A stretch of 64,000 bases of DNA from an uncultured Candidatus Saccharibacteria bacterium (GCA_946482285.1 CAMLQK010000001.1:682001-746000); one strand, 5' to 3'; numbered from the stretch's first letter, positions 44,201-52,098 are shown. The notes: generated from the sequence alone by a model not told the origin. Program-made: numbers and translations.

Positions 44201-44994
44201 TTTTTAGCCAGCGCGAACAACTTATTTGGGAACGGGAATTGCTTGGCTTGTACCTAAGCCAGCATCCGCTGGCAGCATTTGAAGTAATCTTAGGCGAGCA
44301 GACCATGCCCATGGCAGATCTTCGCCCCGAACATGAGGGTCGTGGCGTGGTAGTAGGAGGCGCAATTAGCGACGTTCGTGAAATTACTACTAGGAATGGC
44401 CAAAAGATGGCGTTTGTTAAGTTGGAAGATAGAAATACCGAACTTGAGCTCATCTTGTTTCCCGGATCCTATCAGCAGACTGCTGGTTTGTGGGAGCGCG
44501 ACAGGGTTGTTATTTGCCGCGGCAAGATATCTGCCAAAGACAAAGAAGGCAACTTAGGCCAAGAGGTAAAGGTGCTCATTGATGATGCCCGTGAACTTAC
44601 CCCCGCCCAGGCGGCAGGCTACCAGGCGACGGGGAAAAAAATGCACGCTCCTGGCAGTAAACGTTCTGCAGCTGCATCGGTAACGGCTACAAAAGATCGT
44701 ACTGTTGTCGCAGCTGCTCAAAAACCTCAGCAACAAACTGAAGCTGATATTACTGCCCAGCCCAAAAAGGTAGAGCGAATATACATCCGCCTTGTTGACA
44801 GTCATAACCAGGAATTACTGATGTCCTTAAAGCAAACGATTGATGCTGCGAAGGGTAGTACCGATGTGATATTAGTGCTTGGGCCTGCTGAAAGTAAGCA
44901 GATCATTAAACTGCCGGCAGGTATGGAAAATTCAGAGCAACATATCCAGATGCTGCGGGCTATCGTGGGCGATGCAAACGTCAAAGTCCAATAG
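41269..44994 (+). CDS. dnaE: DNA polymerase III subunit alpha
   Basis: 1241 residues, DnaE1 type. The PHP domain keeps metal ligands (HLHNH at 17-21, TDHGTLSG, CDAHYL), so it could proofread. The catalytic aspartates are in PDVDIDIQDSRRDE (about 431), followed by the fingers, the helix-hairpin-helix region (AYCFNKSHAACYGL), the OB fold (about 1025-1090) and a C-terminal extension including an Ala/Thr/Gln linker (about 1120-1165) before a small tau-binding-like domain. Confidence 0.97.
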   Translation: MADAAVSSELKPSDYVHLHNHTQFSLLDGLTRIPDLINFVKETGMEAVAMTDHGTLSGAIEFYKEATAQGIKPIIGIETYVASRKHTDKDPQKDKQRFHLIIHAMNEQGLRNLFKLSTIANLDGYYYYPRIDHDLLEKYNEGLIVTSACMGGEVGTAVRDGDMDKAREIASWYKSIFGDRYYLEIQDHGHPENPIYNEEQGKMNQGVMQLGKELGIKVVVTCDAHYLKHEDQDAHEILLCIGTGSFLSDEKRMSLKDYPLHVEDPKEIISRWGKDHPEVVANTREIADRVQLEIELGKILIPKFPVPEGETEESYLRKMVFRGLAWRYGGKTEVETANMTIEEAREFIPEAPLKRAEYELSIVAQMGFNGYFLIVSDFISWGKNQGIIFGPGRGSAAGSIIAYTVKITDLDPLKYDLLFERFLNPDRISMPDVDIDIQDSRRDEVIQYCSDKYGPERVSNIVTFGRMFARNAVRDVARVLQVPYADADRLAKLIPAPVQGRHIPLSVSIEKDPDLRREYQTNDVSKRVIDQAMILEGTVRSHGVHACGVIIAPDDLVKFVPLEMAQKGVVTAQFPMGTVEELGLLKMDFLGLSNLTIINNALRIIKRVYNRDIDLSDIPLDNKAAYDLLGSGDTTGVFQLESAGMKRYLKELKPTVFEDIIAMVALYRPGPMQFIDDFISRKHGLKKITYPHPSMENALKNTYGVLVYQEQVMQISKEVCGFTGGEADTLRKAIGKKKMDLMAKMKDKMIDGAEKNSGIPRDLMERFWKQLEDFAAYCFNKSHAACYGLIAYWTAYLKAHYPAAFMAAVMTSDYDDTDRLAIEIAECKHMGIAVLPPDVNESFLEFAVVPDPDNPDNRKAPIRFGMNAIKNVGTGAVEEIIRAREIDGKFASLEDYLAKVNPRVVNRKNVESLIKAGAFDRWGNRSDLLHNLDMMLAYSNRLHREANSGQTDLFGNLVNDASAATARPQLALEKAAEIFSQREQLIWERELLGLYLSQHPLAAFEVILGEQTMPMADLRPEHEGRGVVVGGAISDVREITTRNGQKMAFVKLEDRNTELELILFPGSYQQTAGLWERDRVVICRGKISAKDKEGNLGQEVKVLIDDARELTPAQAAGYQATGKKMHAPGSKRSAAASVTATKDRTVVAAAQKPQQQTEADITAQPKKVERIYIRLVDSHNQELLMSLKQTIDAAKGSTDVILVLGPAESKQIIKLPAGMENSEQHIQMLRAIVGDANVKVQ

Positions 44995-45136
44995 TCAGTA
45001 GGAGACCGATAGTCGCTATAACTGGCAGGTAGGGCCAGTAGGTTTTGACATAGTGTTTGCCGTGACTTTTGTGTTGGCCAGTTCGTTTTTTGTGGTGTAT
45101 TGTTTGTCGTGGTTTGGGTTTTGCTGCAATTACCAT
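44981..45136 (-). CDS. Small His/Lys-rich membrane protein, 51 aa
   Basis: From the ATG at 45136 (TATACT ends 9 nt upstream): a basic N-terminal half with many His and Lys (HHKKRTGQHKSHGKHY), the segment VKTYWPYLP and a hydrophobic C-terminal helix (VIATIGLLLTIGL). It overlaps the end of dnaE by 14 bases. Small proteins of this layout may be saccharibacterial; function unknown. Confidence 0.6.
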   Translation of the reverse strand: MVIAAKPKPRQTIHHKKRTGQHKSHGKHYVKTYWPYLPVIATIGLLLTIGL

Positions 45137-45145
45137 AATAAGTAT

Positions 45146-45151
45146 AGTATA
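45146..45151 (-). promoter_or_regulatory. -10 element, leaderless start
   Basis: On the minus strand TATACT (45151-45146) ends 9 nt before the ATG at 45136; a second, overlapping TATACT (45146-45141) is only 4 nt away. Confidence 0.5.
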
Positions 45152-45177
45152 CTCTTTAAGTTGCAAATAATACAGCG

Positions 45178-45678
45178 CTATTTAGCAAAGCGGCAGTGAT
45201 ACAACGCCATGGCGGCTGCCTGCACCACATTAAACGATTCCTTTTGGCCAAACATAGGGATTTCCAGGGCTCCTTCGCACAATGCTAGAATTTCCGGTTC
45301 GACACCTTCAACTTCGCGGCCCACAAGCAGAGCGACTTTGGAAGGGGGATGAAAGTCTGGAAGAGCAACGGAGCGATCGGTTTGCTCGACAGCGAACAAT
45401 GTGTAGCCATCATTGCGCAGTGCGGCAACAACCGAGTCTATGGTGCGGTGATACTCCCAAGGCACCTGCTGTTCGGCGCCAAGCGCTGTTTTGCGGATTT
45501 GCTTATCTAGTTTGGTAGCTTCGTGTGGCAAGCGCTGGTCGTTTGGCGCTCCCATTGGGAACGGTGTATATCCCACAAGGTACACCCGGGTAGCCCCCAT
45601 TCCTTCCGCGGTGCGCAGTAAAGAGCCGACATTGTGGCAGCTCCGTAAGTTGTGTGCAATAAGGATGATGTCTCGCAT
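45178..45678 (-). CDS. SpoU/TrmH-family RNA methyltransferase
   Basis: 166 residues with the three SPOUT motifs: HNLRSCHNVGSLLRTAEGMG (motif 1 Arg), VALLVGREVEGVEPEIL (motif 2) and IPMFGQKESFNVVQAAAMAL (motif 3, Phe for the usual Leu). It forms a knotted dimer that 2'-O-methylates tRNA or rRNA. It lacks the extra N-terminal domain of RlmB, so the target is undefined. Confidence 0.9.
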   Translation of the reverse strand: MRDIILIAHNLRSCHNVGSLLRTAEGMGATRVYLVGYTPFPMGAPNDQRLPHEATKLDKQIRKTALGAEQQVPWEYHRTIDSVVAALRNDGYTLFAVEQTDRSVALPDFHPPSKVALLVGREVEGVEPEILALCEGALEIPMFGQKESFNVVQAAAMALYHCRFAK

Positions 45679-45684
45679 CAGTTT

Positions 45685-45690
45685 ATTATA
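45685..45690 (-). promoter_or_regulatory. -10 element, leaderless start
   Basis: On the minus strand TATAAT (45690-45685) ends 6 nt before the ATG at 45678. Confidence 0.6.
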
Positions 45691-45787
45691 ACGGTAGCAG
45701 ATAGCCTTTTACATACCTCTTGTTCATCAAAATGTTCAGCCCCGATCATTATCGACAAAAAATAGATGCCCCTAAAACTGCTCATGC

Positions 45788-45793
45788 TATAAT
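45788..45793 (+). promoter_or_regulatory. Extended -10, leaderless start of pilB
   Basis: TGCTATAAT ends 9 nt before the ATG at 45803. Confidence 0.6.
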
Positions 45794-45802
45794 AAGGATA
45801 AT

Positions 45803-47404
45803 ATGAGTCAGGATGCCCGATACGACGAAGAAGTCGCAACGCAGCGCCGAGCTGCGATTCTTAATTTAAATTATGTCGATACTTCGGCATTGCCCGAAAA
45901 ACCACTGTACAAAGATCTGTTAACAGTCGAGGAAATGTATCAAAAGCGTGTTATACCGGTGCAGGCCGATGACAGCAATATTTTGTTTGGTATAACAACG
46001 ACTACTTCCCAGCAAACTATAAATGAATTGCAGAACCGTTTTAACGAGCGGCGGGTAGCATTTGCGATTGTTTCTGGCGCGGGCTACCGGGAGTACATGC
46101 GTTTGTATGACCCACCGAAGAAAATATCATACCAGGATATATCGTTTGCCGAGACCGCTGGTAACGACCTTTTCTCCATTGTTTCCAAAACACTGGAGCA
46201 AGTTCGCTCTGACGACATCCTGGCATACCTTGTGCAGCAGGCCTATCGGCTAAAAGCTTCGGACTTACACCTGGAAAACCAGGAGAATGGTGTGCGCATT
46301 CGTTTTCGTGTCGATGGCGTACTGCATCCAATAGCGTTCCTCAATGCAGACAAATACCGCAGTGTGCTCTCTTCTATCGCTGTTGCAGCCAATGTTTCAA
46401 CTGGTGTCGACGAAGCTCAAACAGGTCATATTAACCGCAAGTACCGTATGGCTACCGGTGAAGAAGTAACTGTTAACTTGCGTGTCGAAACCGTGCCTAC
46501 GGCTTATGGCCAGGATGTGGTAATGCGCTTGTTTACAGTAAAGATGGAGCTATTGAAGTTGGACAATCTTGGCCTGTCGCAGCGCGAGCGCGAAGTCGTA
46601 GACGACGTCATTCGCCATCCGACAGGCATGGTCTTGGTTGTTGGTCCAACCGGCTCTGGTAAAACGACGACGCTTTACTCACTGATTAACACACTCAACA
46701 GCGACGAACGTAAGATTATCACTCTTGAAGATCCAGTGGAGTACTTCATGCCTGGTGTAGTGCAGATTCCTGTGCATGGCGACACAAATGCTTCCGGCTT
46801 TGCAGAAAAGCTCCGAGCTGTCTTGCGCCTGGACCCTGACATTGTCATGGTGGGTGAGATTCGCGACCAAGACACCGCCAGGACGTCGTTGCAGGCGGCT
46901 CTGACTGGGCATTTGGTCCTTAGCACATTCCACGCCGGAAGTTCGGCGGCGGCCCTAACCCGCATGCTGGACTTTATTGGCGTCAATCCCCTATTTGCTT
47001 CTGCTATCCACCTGATTATGGCACAGCGTTTGGTGCGTCGGCTTGATGACACGACGAAACAGGCATACCAACCAGACGATGCGCTCAAGGCGCAGCTCCA
47101 AAGTGTTATAGATACCTTGCCTCCCGGCGTTGAGCGCCCCGACGTGAATACTATTACTTTATATAAAGCGGGCTCTTCTGCGGACAACCCGTTTGGCTAC
47201 TCTGGCCAAATAGCTATTCGCGAGCAACTGCGGATGACGCCCGGGATCCAACAATTGCTTCGCCAGCCGCCAAATCAAATTACGACAGACATGCTACAGG
47301 AACGTGCAATACAAGACGGTATGCTAACGATGCAGCAGGATGGCGTCCTGAAAGCCATTCAGGGTATTACAACCATAGAAGAAGTATATCGAGTCGTAGC
47401 GTAG
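45803..47404 (+). CDS. pilB: Type IV pilus assembly ATPase
   Basis: 533 residues. N1/N2 domains to about 130, then the secretion ATPase core: Walker A GPTGSGKTTT (281-290), Asp box TLEDPVEY (307-314), Walker B LRLDPDIVMVGEIRD (341-355) and the His box TGHLVLSTFHAGSS. The tetracysteine zinc finger near the C-terminus of typical PilB/GspE is absent, replaced by a Gln/Pro-rich segment. It powers pilin polymerisation; it stands alone here, with a pilin-like pair at 29396-30248. Confidence 0.93.
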   Translation: MSQDARYDEEVATQRRAAILNLNYVDTSALPEKPLYKDLLTVEEMYQKRVIPVQADDSNILFGITTTTSQQTINELQNRFNERRVAFAIVSGAGYREYMRLYDPPKKISYQDISFAETAGNDLFSIVSKTLEQVRSDDILAYLVQQAYRLKASDLHLENQENGVRIRFRVDGVLHPIAFLNADKYRSVLSSIAVAANVSTGVDEAQTGHINRKYRMATGEEVTVNLRVETVPTAYGQDVVMRLFTVKMELLKLDNLGLSQREREVVDDVIRHPTGMVLVVGPTGSGKTTTLYSLINTLNSDERKIITLEDPVEYFMPGVVQIPVHGDTNASGFAEKLRAVLRLDPDIVMVGEIRDQDTARTSLQAALTGHLVLSTFHAGSSAAALTRMLDFIGVNPLFASAIHLIMAQRLVRRLDDTTKQAYQPDDALKAQLQSVIDTLPPGVERPDVNTITLYKAGSSADNPFGYSGQIAIREQLRMTPGIQQLLRQPPNQITTDMLQERAIQDGMLTMQQDGVLKAIQGITTIEEVYRVVA

Positions 47405-47409
47405 GCTTT

Positions 47410-48231
47410 TTAGCAATGTGGCAGGCTGCTCGTATCGAAGTAGCCGGGATTAACGTAGTCAACGCTGTTTGCCATAACAATCTGGATGCGCGGTCCGGCT
47501 ATGCACTGGGCATCAAAAGCCATGCCACGCGTAAGCGGAAAACTCTCGTTGCCAGTAGCCTCGTCGTAGGCGATGGCATCCCCGCACTCTCCCACAGTTA
47601 CCGTTGCGCCATTCATTTCCCATTGGCATATGTCATTGGATGGAGACGCCTCGGCTGTTTTAGTGGCTGATGCTGACGCCGATGGTGTTGTAGCCGTTGG
47701 TGATGTGCTGGGTGAAGGTGGCGTAGTGCTTTTGCTAGGGCTTGGTGTGGGTGAAACGGATTTCTTCGCTGCCTGCACCTTTGTTGGTTGGGGTGATGTG
47801 GGTTCTTCGGACGTGGGTGGCGCTGATGGTTCGGCTGTAGTTGGGTCTGATGATGGCGCAGTAGTGGTTTCTGCAGCGTTTGCTTCGGTTTTTTCGCGAT
47901 TTTCAATAGTGAGCACCGAAACGGTACCTAGTGCTGCTAACCCGATAAGGCCTACACTAGCCAGGGCTAAGGGAACGCGGCCTGCCTTACGGTTGCCCGT
48001 GCGAGGCTCACTATCTTCCTCATTTCTGGTGGGGATAAGCGGTTCGATGGTTTGCATCTGCTGGGTTTGGTCTATTCGAGGTATATGGCTTGTGTGTGCC
48101 ATATCAGCCAGGTTCACAGCACGAATAGCCTGTGTTTCTGCGTGGGGGTCTATGCGTGGTGTTTGTTCCGGCGTCCAACCTCCATCAGCGTACAGGTGGG
48201 CGGTATCAACATTGTTATATCGTTCGTTCAT
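47410..48231 (-). CDS. Membrane protein with Pro/Thr/Ser stalk and Cys domain
   Basis: 273 residues: a cytosolic N-terminal 80 residues, one membrane helix (about 87-108, VPLALASVGLIGLAALGTVSV), a mucin-like Ser/Thr/Pro/Ala linker (about 120-195) and a small exported C-terminal domain with four Cys (ICQWEM, VGECGD, AQCIAG, SSLPHC) that could form two disulfides. Likely a type II surface protein. TATACT about 22 nt upstream and AGGA suggest a short leader. Confidence 0.75.
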   Translation of the reverse strand: MNERYNNVDTAHLYADGGWTPEQTPRIDPHAETQAIRAVNLADMAHTSHIPRIDQTQQMQTIEPLIPTRNEEDSEPRTGNRKAGRVPLALASVGLIGLAALGTVSVLTIENREKTEANAAETTTAPSSDPTTAEPSAPPTSEEPTSPQPTKVQAAKKSVSPTPSPSKSTTPPSPSTSPTATTPSASASATKTAEASPSNDICQWEMNGATVTVGECGDAIAYDEATGNESFPLTRGMAFDAQCIAGPRIQIVMANSVDYVNPGYFDTSSLPHC

Positions 48232-48294
48232 CTAGAATCCTACGTTCAACGAAAGTATATTATGCTAGATGGTTGATTAAATGACAAGTAACTT

Positions 48295-49425
48295 TTACTT
48301 AATACTACTTGCAACTGCTTCAAGAATACCGTCGTCAAAAGGTCCGGGGATAATCATGTCAGGACGTGGGTCAGTGACGAGCGTAGCAATAGCTTCTGCC
48401 GCAGCAATTTTATGAGCGTCAGTAATTTGTGTAATATTGTTGTCGAGCGCCCCACGGAAGATACCGGGGAAGGCTAATGAATTGTTGACCTGATTTGGAA
48501 AGTCGCTGCGTCCGGTGGCCACAACGGCAGCGCCTGCGTCATGTGCTTCGTCTGGCATGATTTCTGGTACAGGGTTTGCCATAGCAAAAATAATTGGGTC
48601 ATTTGCCATTGTCCGCACCATGTCGCCGGTTAGTATGCCTGGCTGGGAAACTCCGATAAAGATATCAGCGCCCTTGATAGCATCCTCCAGGGTGCCTGGC
48701 CGAGGATCCTTATTAAATGATAAAAGCGTCTGTTTTTCTGGAGTTATACTTTCACGGTCGCTGCTAATAATGCCTTTGCTATCGACACTGATGATATTAG
48801 TACCAGCATAAAGGTGGATTAATTTCGCAATAGCTACGCCTGCTGCCCCGGCTCCCGACAATACGATTGTACTGTCGGACAAGCTACGGCCAGTAATCTT
48901 TGTGGCATTAATGAGGCCCGCAAGAGTCACGATTGCAGTCCCATGCTGGTCGTCGTGCATTACCGGGATGCTGAGCTCGGCCTTTAGGCGTTCCTCAACT
49001 TCAAAACAGATAGGCGCGGCGATATCTTCCAAGTTGATCCCGCCAAAGCTTGGGGCGATCGCCTTTACGGCGGCTACAATTTCGTCGGCAGTGTGCACAT
49101 CAAGCACAATTGGCACCGCGTCAACCCGGCCAAACTGCTTGAATAACATTGCTTTGCCCTCCATGACAGGAAGCGCGCCCAGCGGGCCAATGTTGCCAAG
49201 GCCAAGTACGGCTGAGCCGTCACTAACTACGGCGACAGTGTTGTTAATCCATGTGTAGTCGCGGGCTTCTTTGGGGTGCTCGGCAATGTAAGAGCTAACG
49301 GCGCCTACTCCAGGCGTGTAGTATATGCTCAGTTTTTCACGAGTGTCAGCGGTGTCTTTAGGCTGTAGGGCGATCTTACCCTTAAGTTCTTTGTGTTTCT
49401 GTAATGCAAGTTTTCCGTAATCCAT
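48295..49425 (-). CDS. NAD(P)-dependent malic enzyme
   Basis: 376 residues: the short, phosphotransacetylase-free form. YTPGVGAVSSYIAEHPKEA at the N-terminus, VSDGSAVLGLGNIGPLGALPVMEGKA, the catalytic MHDDQHGTAIVTLAGLINA and Rossmann VLSGAGAAGVAIAKL. It decarboxylates malate to pyruvate, giving NAD(P)H. It is not obviously part of an operon. Confidence 0.95.
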   Translation of the reverse strand: MDYGKLALQKHKELKGKIALQPKDTADTREKLSIYYTPGVGAVSSYIAEHPKEARDYTWINNTVAVVSDGSAVLGLGNIGPLGALPVMEGKAMLFKQFGRVDAVPIVLDVHTADEIVAAVKAIAPSFGGINLEDIAAPICFEVEERLKAELSIPVMHDDQHGTAIVTLAGLINATKITGRSLSDSTIVLSGAGAAGVAIAKLIHLYAGTNIISVDSKGIISSDRESITPEKQTLLSFNKDPRPGTLEDAIKGADIFIGVSQPGILTGDMVRTMANDPIIFAMANPVPEIMPDEAHDAGAAVVATGRSDFPNQVNNSLAFPGIFRGALDNNITQITDAHKIAAAEAIATLVTDPRPDMIIPGPFDDGILEAVASSIK

Positions 49426-49432
49426 ACATGCT

Positions 49433-49438
49433 ATTGTA
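49433..49438 (-). promoter_or_regulatory. -10 element, leaderless start
   Basis: On the minus strand TACAAT (49438-49433) ends 7 nt before the malic enzyme ATG. Confidence 0.55.
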
Positions 49439-49467
49439 CAGCACCGCGGCTATAGGTGTGGCTGGTT

Positions 49468-50919
49468 TTATACGGGAATGCCTAGGGCGAGCTTGCCCAA
49501 ATTGTATATCCGATGCTTGGCAGATACCGGCACATTGTCGCCATACCGCTGTTCCATGGTGTCAGTCCATTCCTGCCACTTTGCTTGGGCGTTAGTCTCT
49601 GCGCCAGCAGTGCGCCGTTCGGCTGTACGGAGCGAGTCTTTGTGGCCAAAGCCGGTAACTTCTTCTGACCACGCATCGTACGGCATGTAACCTAGCGCCA
49701 TGGACTCGATAAGTCTTCGGGAGCTGGTTGTTACGCGCGCTTGCGGCGCCAAAACTTCGTACTGCTTCTGCGAGCCACTGCGATAATTGCGGATAGTATG
49801 TACGAGCTCAAGCATCTCCGCCATTTCCGTACCCCGCTTAAAGCCTCCAGCGGCGTAATAAGTGGCGAGCGAAAGCCCAGTATTCGCATCCCACACGGTA
49901 GGGTGGGGGTTGTATACGTTGGCAATCTCGTCGATATACATTTGATAGCGCAGCATTTTGTTAGCCATGGCGCCTTCTGGAAGAGTATCGATAAGTTCCC
50001 AATCTAGCCCGCCTGCAATAATGTCCGCTCCGCTTTGCTCATATGCTTCCACCATATTCCCAATATAGTCCGGACTTGTGCCGCATGTGTCGGCGTCGTT
50101 GGAAATAAGCAAAATATCTGTTTGGCGCCCGCGGTTGTAAAGGTCTTGGGCAATGGCATTGAATAAATCAGCACGGATAGTTGCAATCGAAGGAGCATTG
50201 GTTTCGTAACGTGTTCCAAATTGCCGTATGGTAATTTCCGGATTGCCCTGCTGGAACCGGGTAATTTCCGCAAGAGTTATGTCGTACTGTTCGCGTACTT
50301 CAGCGTCGTTTTGCCCTTCTTCAACGAAAAAATTATTGTGGACCACGATTTCAAACTCATGAGGTTGAAGCTTGCTTTCCTGCGTGTAGTTAGCGAGTGT
50401 TTGATAAATATTTTTGGCTTCCTGAAGGCTGGCATTTGGAATTGCTACTACCGCCCGTAGGCTGTGTACGTTTAGGGGTGACGGCTCTAGCACTGCTTGT
50501 TCCGGATTGCCTAGGGGCAGTGTGCCGTTGAGTGCCCGCTCAATTTCAGAACGTAAATCGGGTGTAAAATCCGGGTTTCTGGCAAATTCTGGGTTTGCGC
50601 TTACGCGCTGCGCATGAATTTGCTGGCCAATAAGCCAGGTCATGTATGTACGAAGCGCGTATTTGAGCGATCCTGGGCGGCCAAGCCAATCCAACGGGCT
50701 TGCATCCGTGTCTTCATCATCCAGGAGTTCATCAACGACTACTGTGAAATCATAAGATTTTGTCGTGACCTCATCGAGTATTGAGGCCTTTGTTTGTTCG
50801 GCTGGCGTAGCCTGCTCCAAGTATTGTTGGACAGCCACAATATCAACTTGGCCTGTTGTTGCGTAGAGTCCTTGCGCGTCTTCGTCAACTTCAAAAGCAG
50901 GAACTTCTTCGTGATTCAT
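49468..50919 (-). CDS. Glycosyltransferase-like protein, 483 aa
   Basis: The ATG at 50919 has TACATC 6 nt upstream and is preferred to one at 50955. The middle (about 155-330) follows a GT-A fold: VVAIPNASLQEAKNIYQTL, an EIVVHNN strand, ILLISNDADTCG (DxD-like) and a later WDANTGLSLATYYAAGGF that recalls GT2 acceptor motifs. The N-terminal 150 residues are acidic and unlike known domains. No membrane helix. Donor and acceptor unknown. Confidence 0.72.
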   Translation of the reverse strand: MNHEEVPAFEVDEDAQGLYATTGQVDIVAVQQYLEQATPAEQTKASILDEVTTKSYDFTVVVDELLDDEDTDASPLDWLGRPGSLKYALRTYMTWLIGQQIHAQRVSANPEFARNPDFTPDLRSEIERALNGTLPLGNPEQAVLEPSPLNVHSLRAVVAIPNASLQEAKNIYQTLANYTQESKLQPHEFEIVVHNNFFVEEGQNDAEVREQYDITLAEITRFQQGNPEITIRQFGTRYETNAPSIATIRADLFNAIAQDLYNRGRQTDILLISNDADTCGTSPDYIGNMVEAYEQSGADIIAGGLDWELIDTLPEGAMANKMLRYQMYIDEIANVYNPHPTVWDANTGLSLATYYAAGGFKRGTEMAEMLELVHTIRNYRSGSQKQYEVLAPQARVTTSSRRLIESMALGYMPYDAWSEEVTGFGHKDSLRTAERRTAGAETNAQAKWQEWTDTMEQRYGDNVPVSAKHRIYNLGKLALGIPV

Positions 50920-51024
50920 GAAATTGATGTAACCACAATATTGAATGACTGACAAATAAATCGTTATAAATGCTGTACAATATATTTGCCATTGGTTTCC
51001 ATGTGCGACATCAGAGGAGTTTGG

Positions 51025-51384
51025 ATGGCTGATACGCCCAGGCTGGTTCTTTCGCTGCCTGAAATGACAGTCGGCGGTCTGTACCAGCTGGAATGTGACT
51101 CAGGATCGTTCACGATCGCCGTTGAGGATTTCAGCGATGGCGTGGTGGAAGGTATCCTTACTACACAGGACAACCGCGAAGAGCATCTGATCTTCGACGG
51201 CCACTCTTGCCGGGTCTTCATCTTGGGATGGGTGCCGACACAGCAGGGCTTCCTGGACGGCTTGCGGCCGATGCGCGACCAGATGTTCATGGGTGGGCAC
51301 TGCTTGCAGATGATGTCCTACGTGTTTGGGGAATTCCAGCACGAGAGCCTTGGTCCTAACTGCCGGATCACGCAAGTGGGCTGA
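51025..51384 (+). CDS. Orphan GC-rich protein, 119 aa
   Basis: The ATG at 51025 has GAGGAG 6 bases upstream; an ATG at 51001 lacks one. The product begins MADTPRLVLSLPEMTVGGLY, is soluble and acidic with three Cys and a His near the C-terminus (GGHCLQMMSYVFGEFQHES). I do not recognise it. Codons end mostly in C or G, for example TTC in nearly all Phe positions, unlike rplS and the neighbouring transferase. It matches the genes at 3402 and 20928 in style. Confidence 0.75.
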   Translation: MADTPRLVLSLPEMTVGGLYQLECDSGSFTIAVEDFSDGVVEGILTTQDNREEHLIFDGHSCRVFILGWVPTQQGFLDGLRPMRDQMFMGGHCLQMMSYVFGEFQHESLGPNCRITQVG

Positions 51385-51458
51385 CCCAGGTATGTGCCTG
51401 ACTGGTGCGAGCGCTTTAGCGTATCGTCGGTCCATCCGCATATGGACAGTTGTCGGGC

Positions 51459-51502
51459 GATGGCGCGGGATCCCAAAAGTCTCTTCAGACTCCCGCGCCA
51501 TC
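51459..51502 (+). terminator. Compound hairpin behind orphan gene 3
   Basis: GATGGCGCGGGA (51459-51470) and TCCCGCGCCATC (51491-51502) form a perfect 12-bp stem around 20 bases that contain GTCT/AGAC (51479-51482 with 51487-51490) abutting the 3' arm. The dimensions match the hairpin at 3352-3395. A further small hairpin, GTCCAT/ATGGAC (about 51430-51447), precedes it. Confidence 0.6.
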
Positions 51503-51511
51503 ATCACTGCA

Positions 51512-51540
51512 TTGATTCCTTTCAACAGATGTGGTATACT
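51512..51540 (+). promoter_or_regulatory. Promoter of rplS
   Basis: TTGATT (51512-51517), 17-base spacer, TGGTATACT (-10 at 51535-51540). A second candidate -10, TATTAT at 51552-51557, is followed by TAGTGTAAAG as at dnaE. Confidence 0.6.
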
Positions 51541-51578
51541 TGATTTAAAGTTATTATTAGTGTAAAGTAGGTCAGGTT

Positions 51579-52037
51579 ATGCAATCTGTTATTCAAAAGA
51601 TCAATGAAAAGTTCATGAAGTCAGCTGTTGTTGACGTCAAAAGTGGTGACACAGTAAAAGTTCACCAGAAAATTAAAGAAGGCAACAAAGAGCGCGTACA
51701 GATCTTCCAGGGTCTCGTAATCCGTACCGACCGTAAGGGCAGCCACACTAGCCGTATTACCGTCCGCCGCATTGCCAGCGGTATTGGTGTTGAAAAGAGT
51801 TTCTTACTCCACAGCCCACTGGTATTGAAGGTTGAAGTTACCAAGCGTAGCAAAGTTCGCCGCAACTACCTTACCTACATGCGCGAGCGCACTGGTAAGG
51901 CTGCACGTTTGACTGGTGTTGCTTTCGACAGCAAAGCAGTTAACGACATCCATGACAAAGCTGCCGAGGCAGAAGAAGCTAAGCTGCACGACGCAGCAGC
52001 AGAAGCTCACGAAGCTCCAGCAAAAGAAGCCAAGTAA
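51579..52037 (+). CDS. rplS: Ribosomal protein L19
   Basis: 152 residues; the L19 core (about 1-115) has GDTVKVHQKIKEGNKERVQI, GLVIRTDRKGSHTSRITVRR and RRNYLTYMRERTGKAAR. The extra 35 residues form an Ala/Glu/His/Lys-rich tail (EAEEAKLHDAAAEAHEAPAK) not found in ordinary L19. It sits at the 30S-50S interface. Confidence 0.96.
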   Translation: MQSVIQKINEKFMKSAVVDVKSGDTVKVHQKIKEGNKERVQIFQGLVIRTDRKGSHTSRITVRRIASGIGVEKSFLLHSPLVLKVEVTKRSKVRRNYLTYMRERTGKAARLTGVAFDSKAVNDIHDKAAEAEEAKLHDAAAEAHEAPAKEAK

Positions 52038-52050
52038 GCATCTCAGTCTT

Positions 52051-52079
52051 AAAAGCCCCTCATATGGAGGGGCTTTTTT
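52051..52079 (+). terminator. Rho-independent terminator of rplS
   Basis: AAAAGCCCCTC and GAGGGGCTTTT form an 11-bp stem with 5-nt loop and six T. Confidence 0.9.
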
Positions 52080-52098
52080 GTTTGCTGGCAGTTACTGG

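Noticed and set aside
45803..47404. The lone pilB-like ATPase as a twitching (PilT) motor
   Set aside because: It has the long N-terminal N1/N2 domains and over 530 residues; PilT is shorter and lacks them.
47573..48235. 220-residue open frame on the plus strand over the PTS-rich gene
   Set aside because: Its Gly/Val/Asp-rich composition is the mirror of the Ser/Thr/Pro linker codons; the minus frame has the membrane helix and start signals.
3352..51502. The three orphan genes with 3' hairpins as integron cassettes with attC sites
   Set aside because: No GTTRRRY-type core is evident, the genes are dispersed rather than arrayed, each has its own promoter, and no integrase is present.
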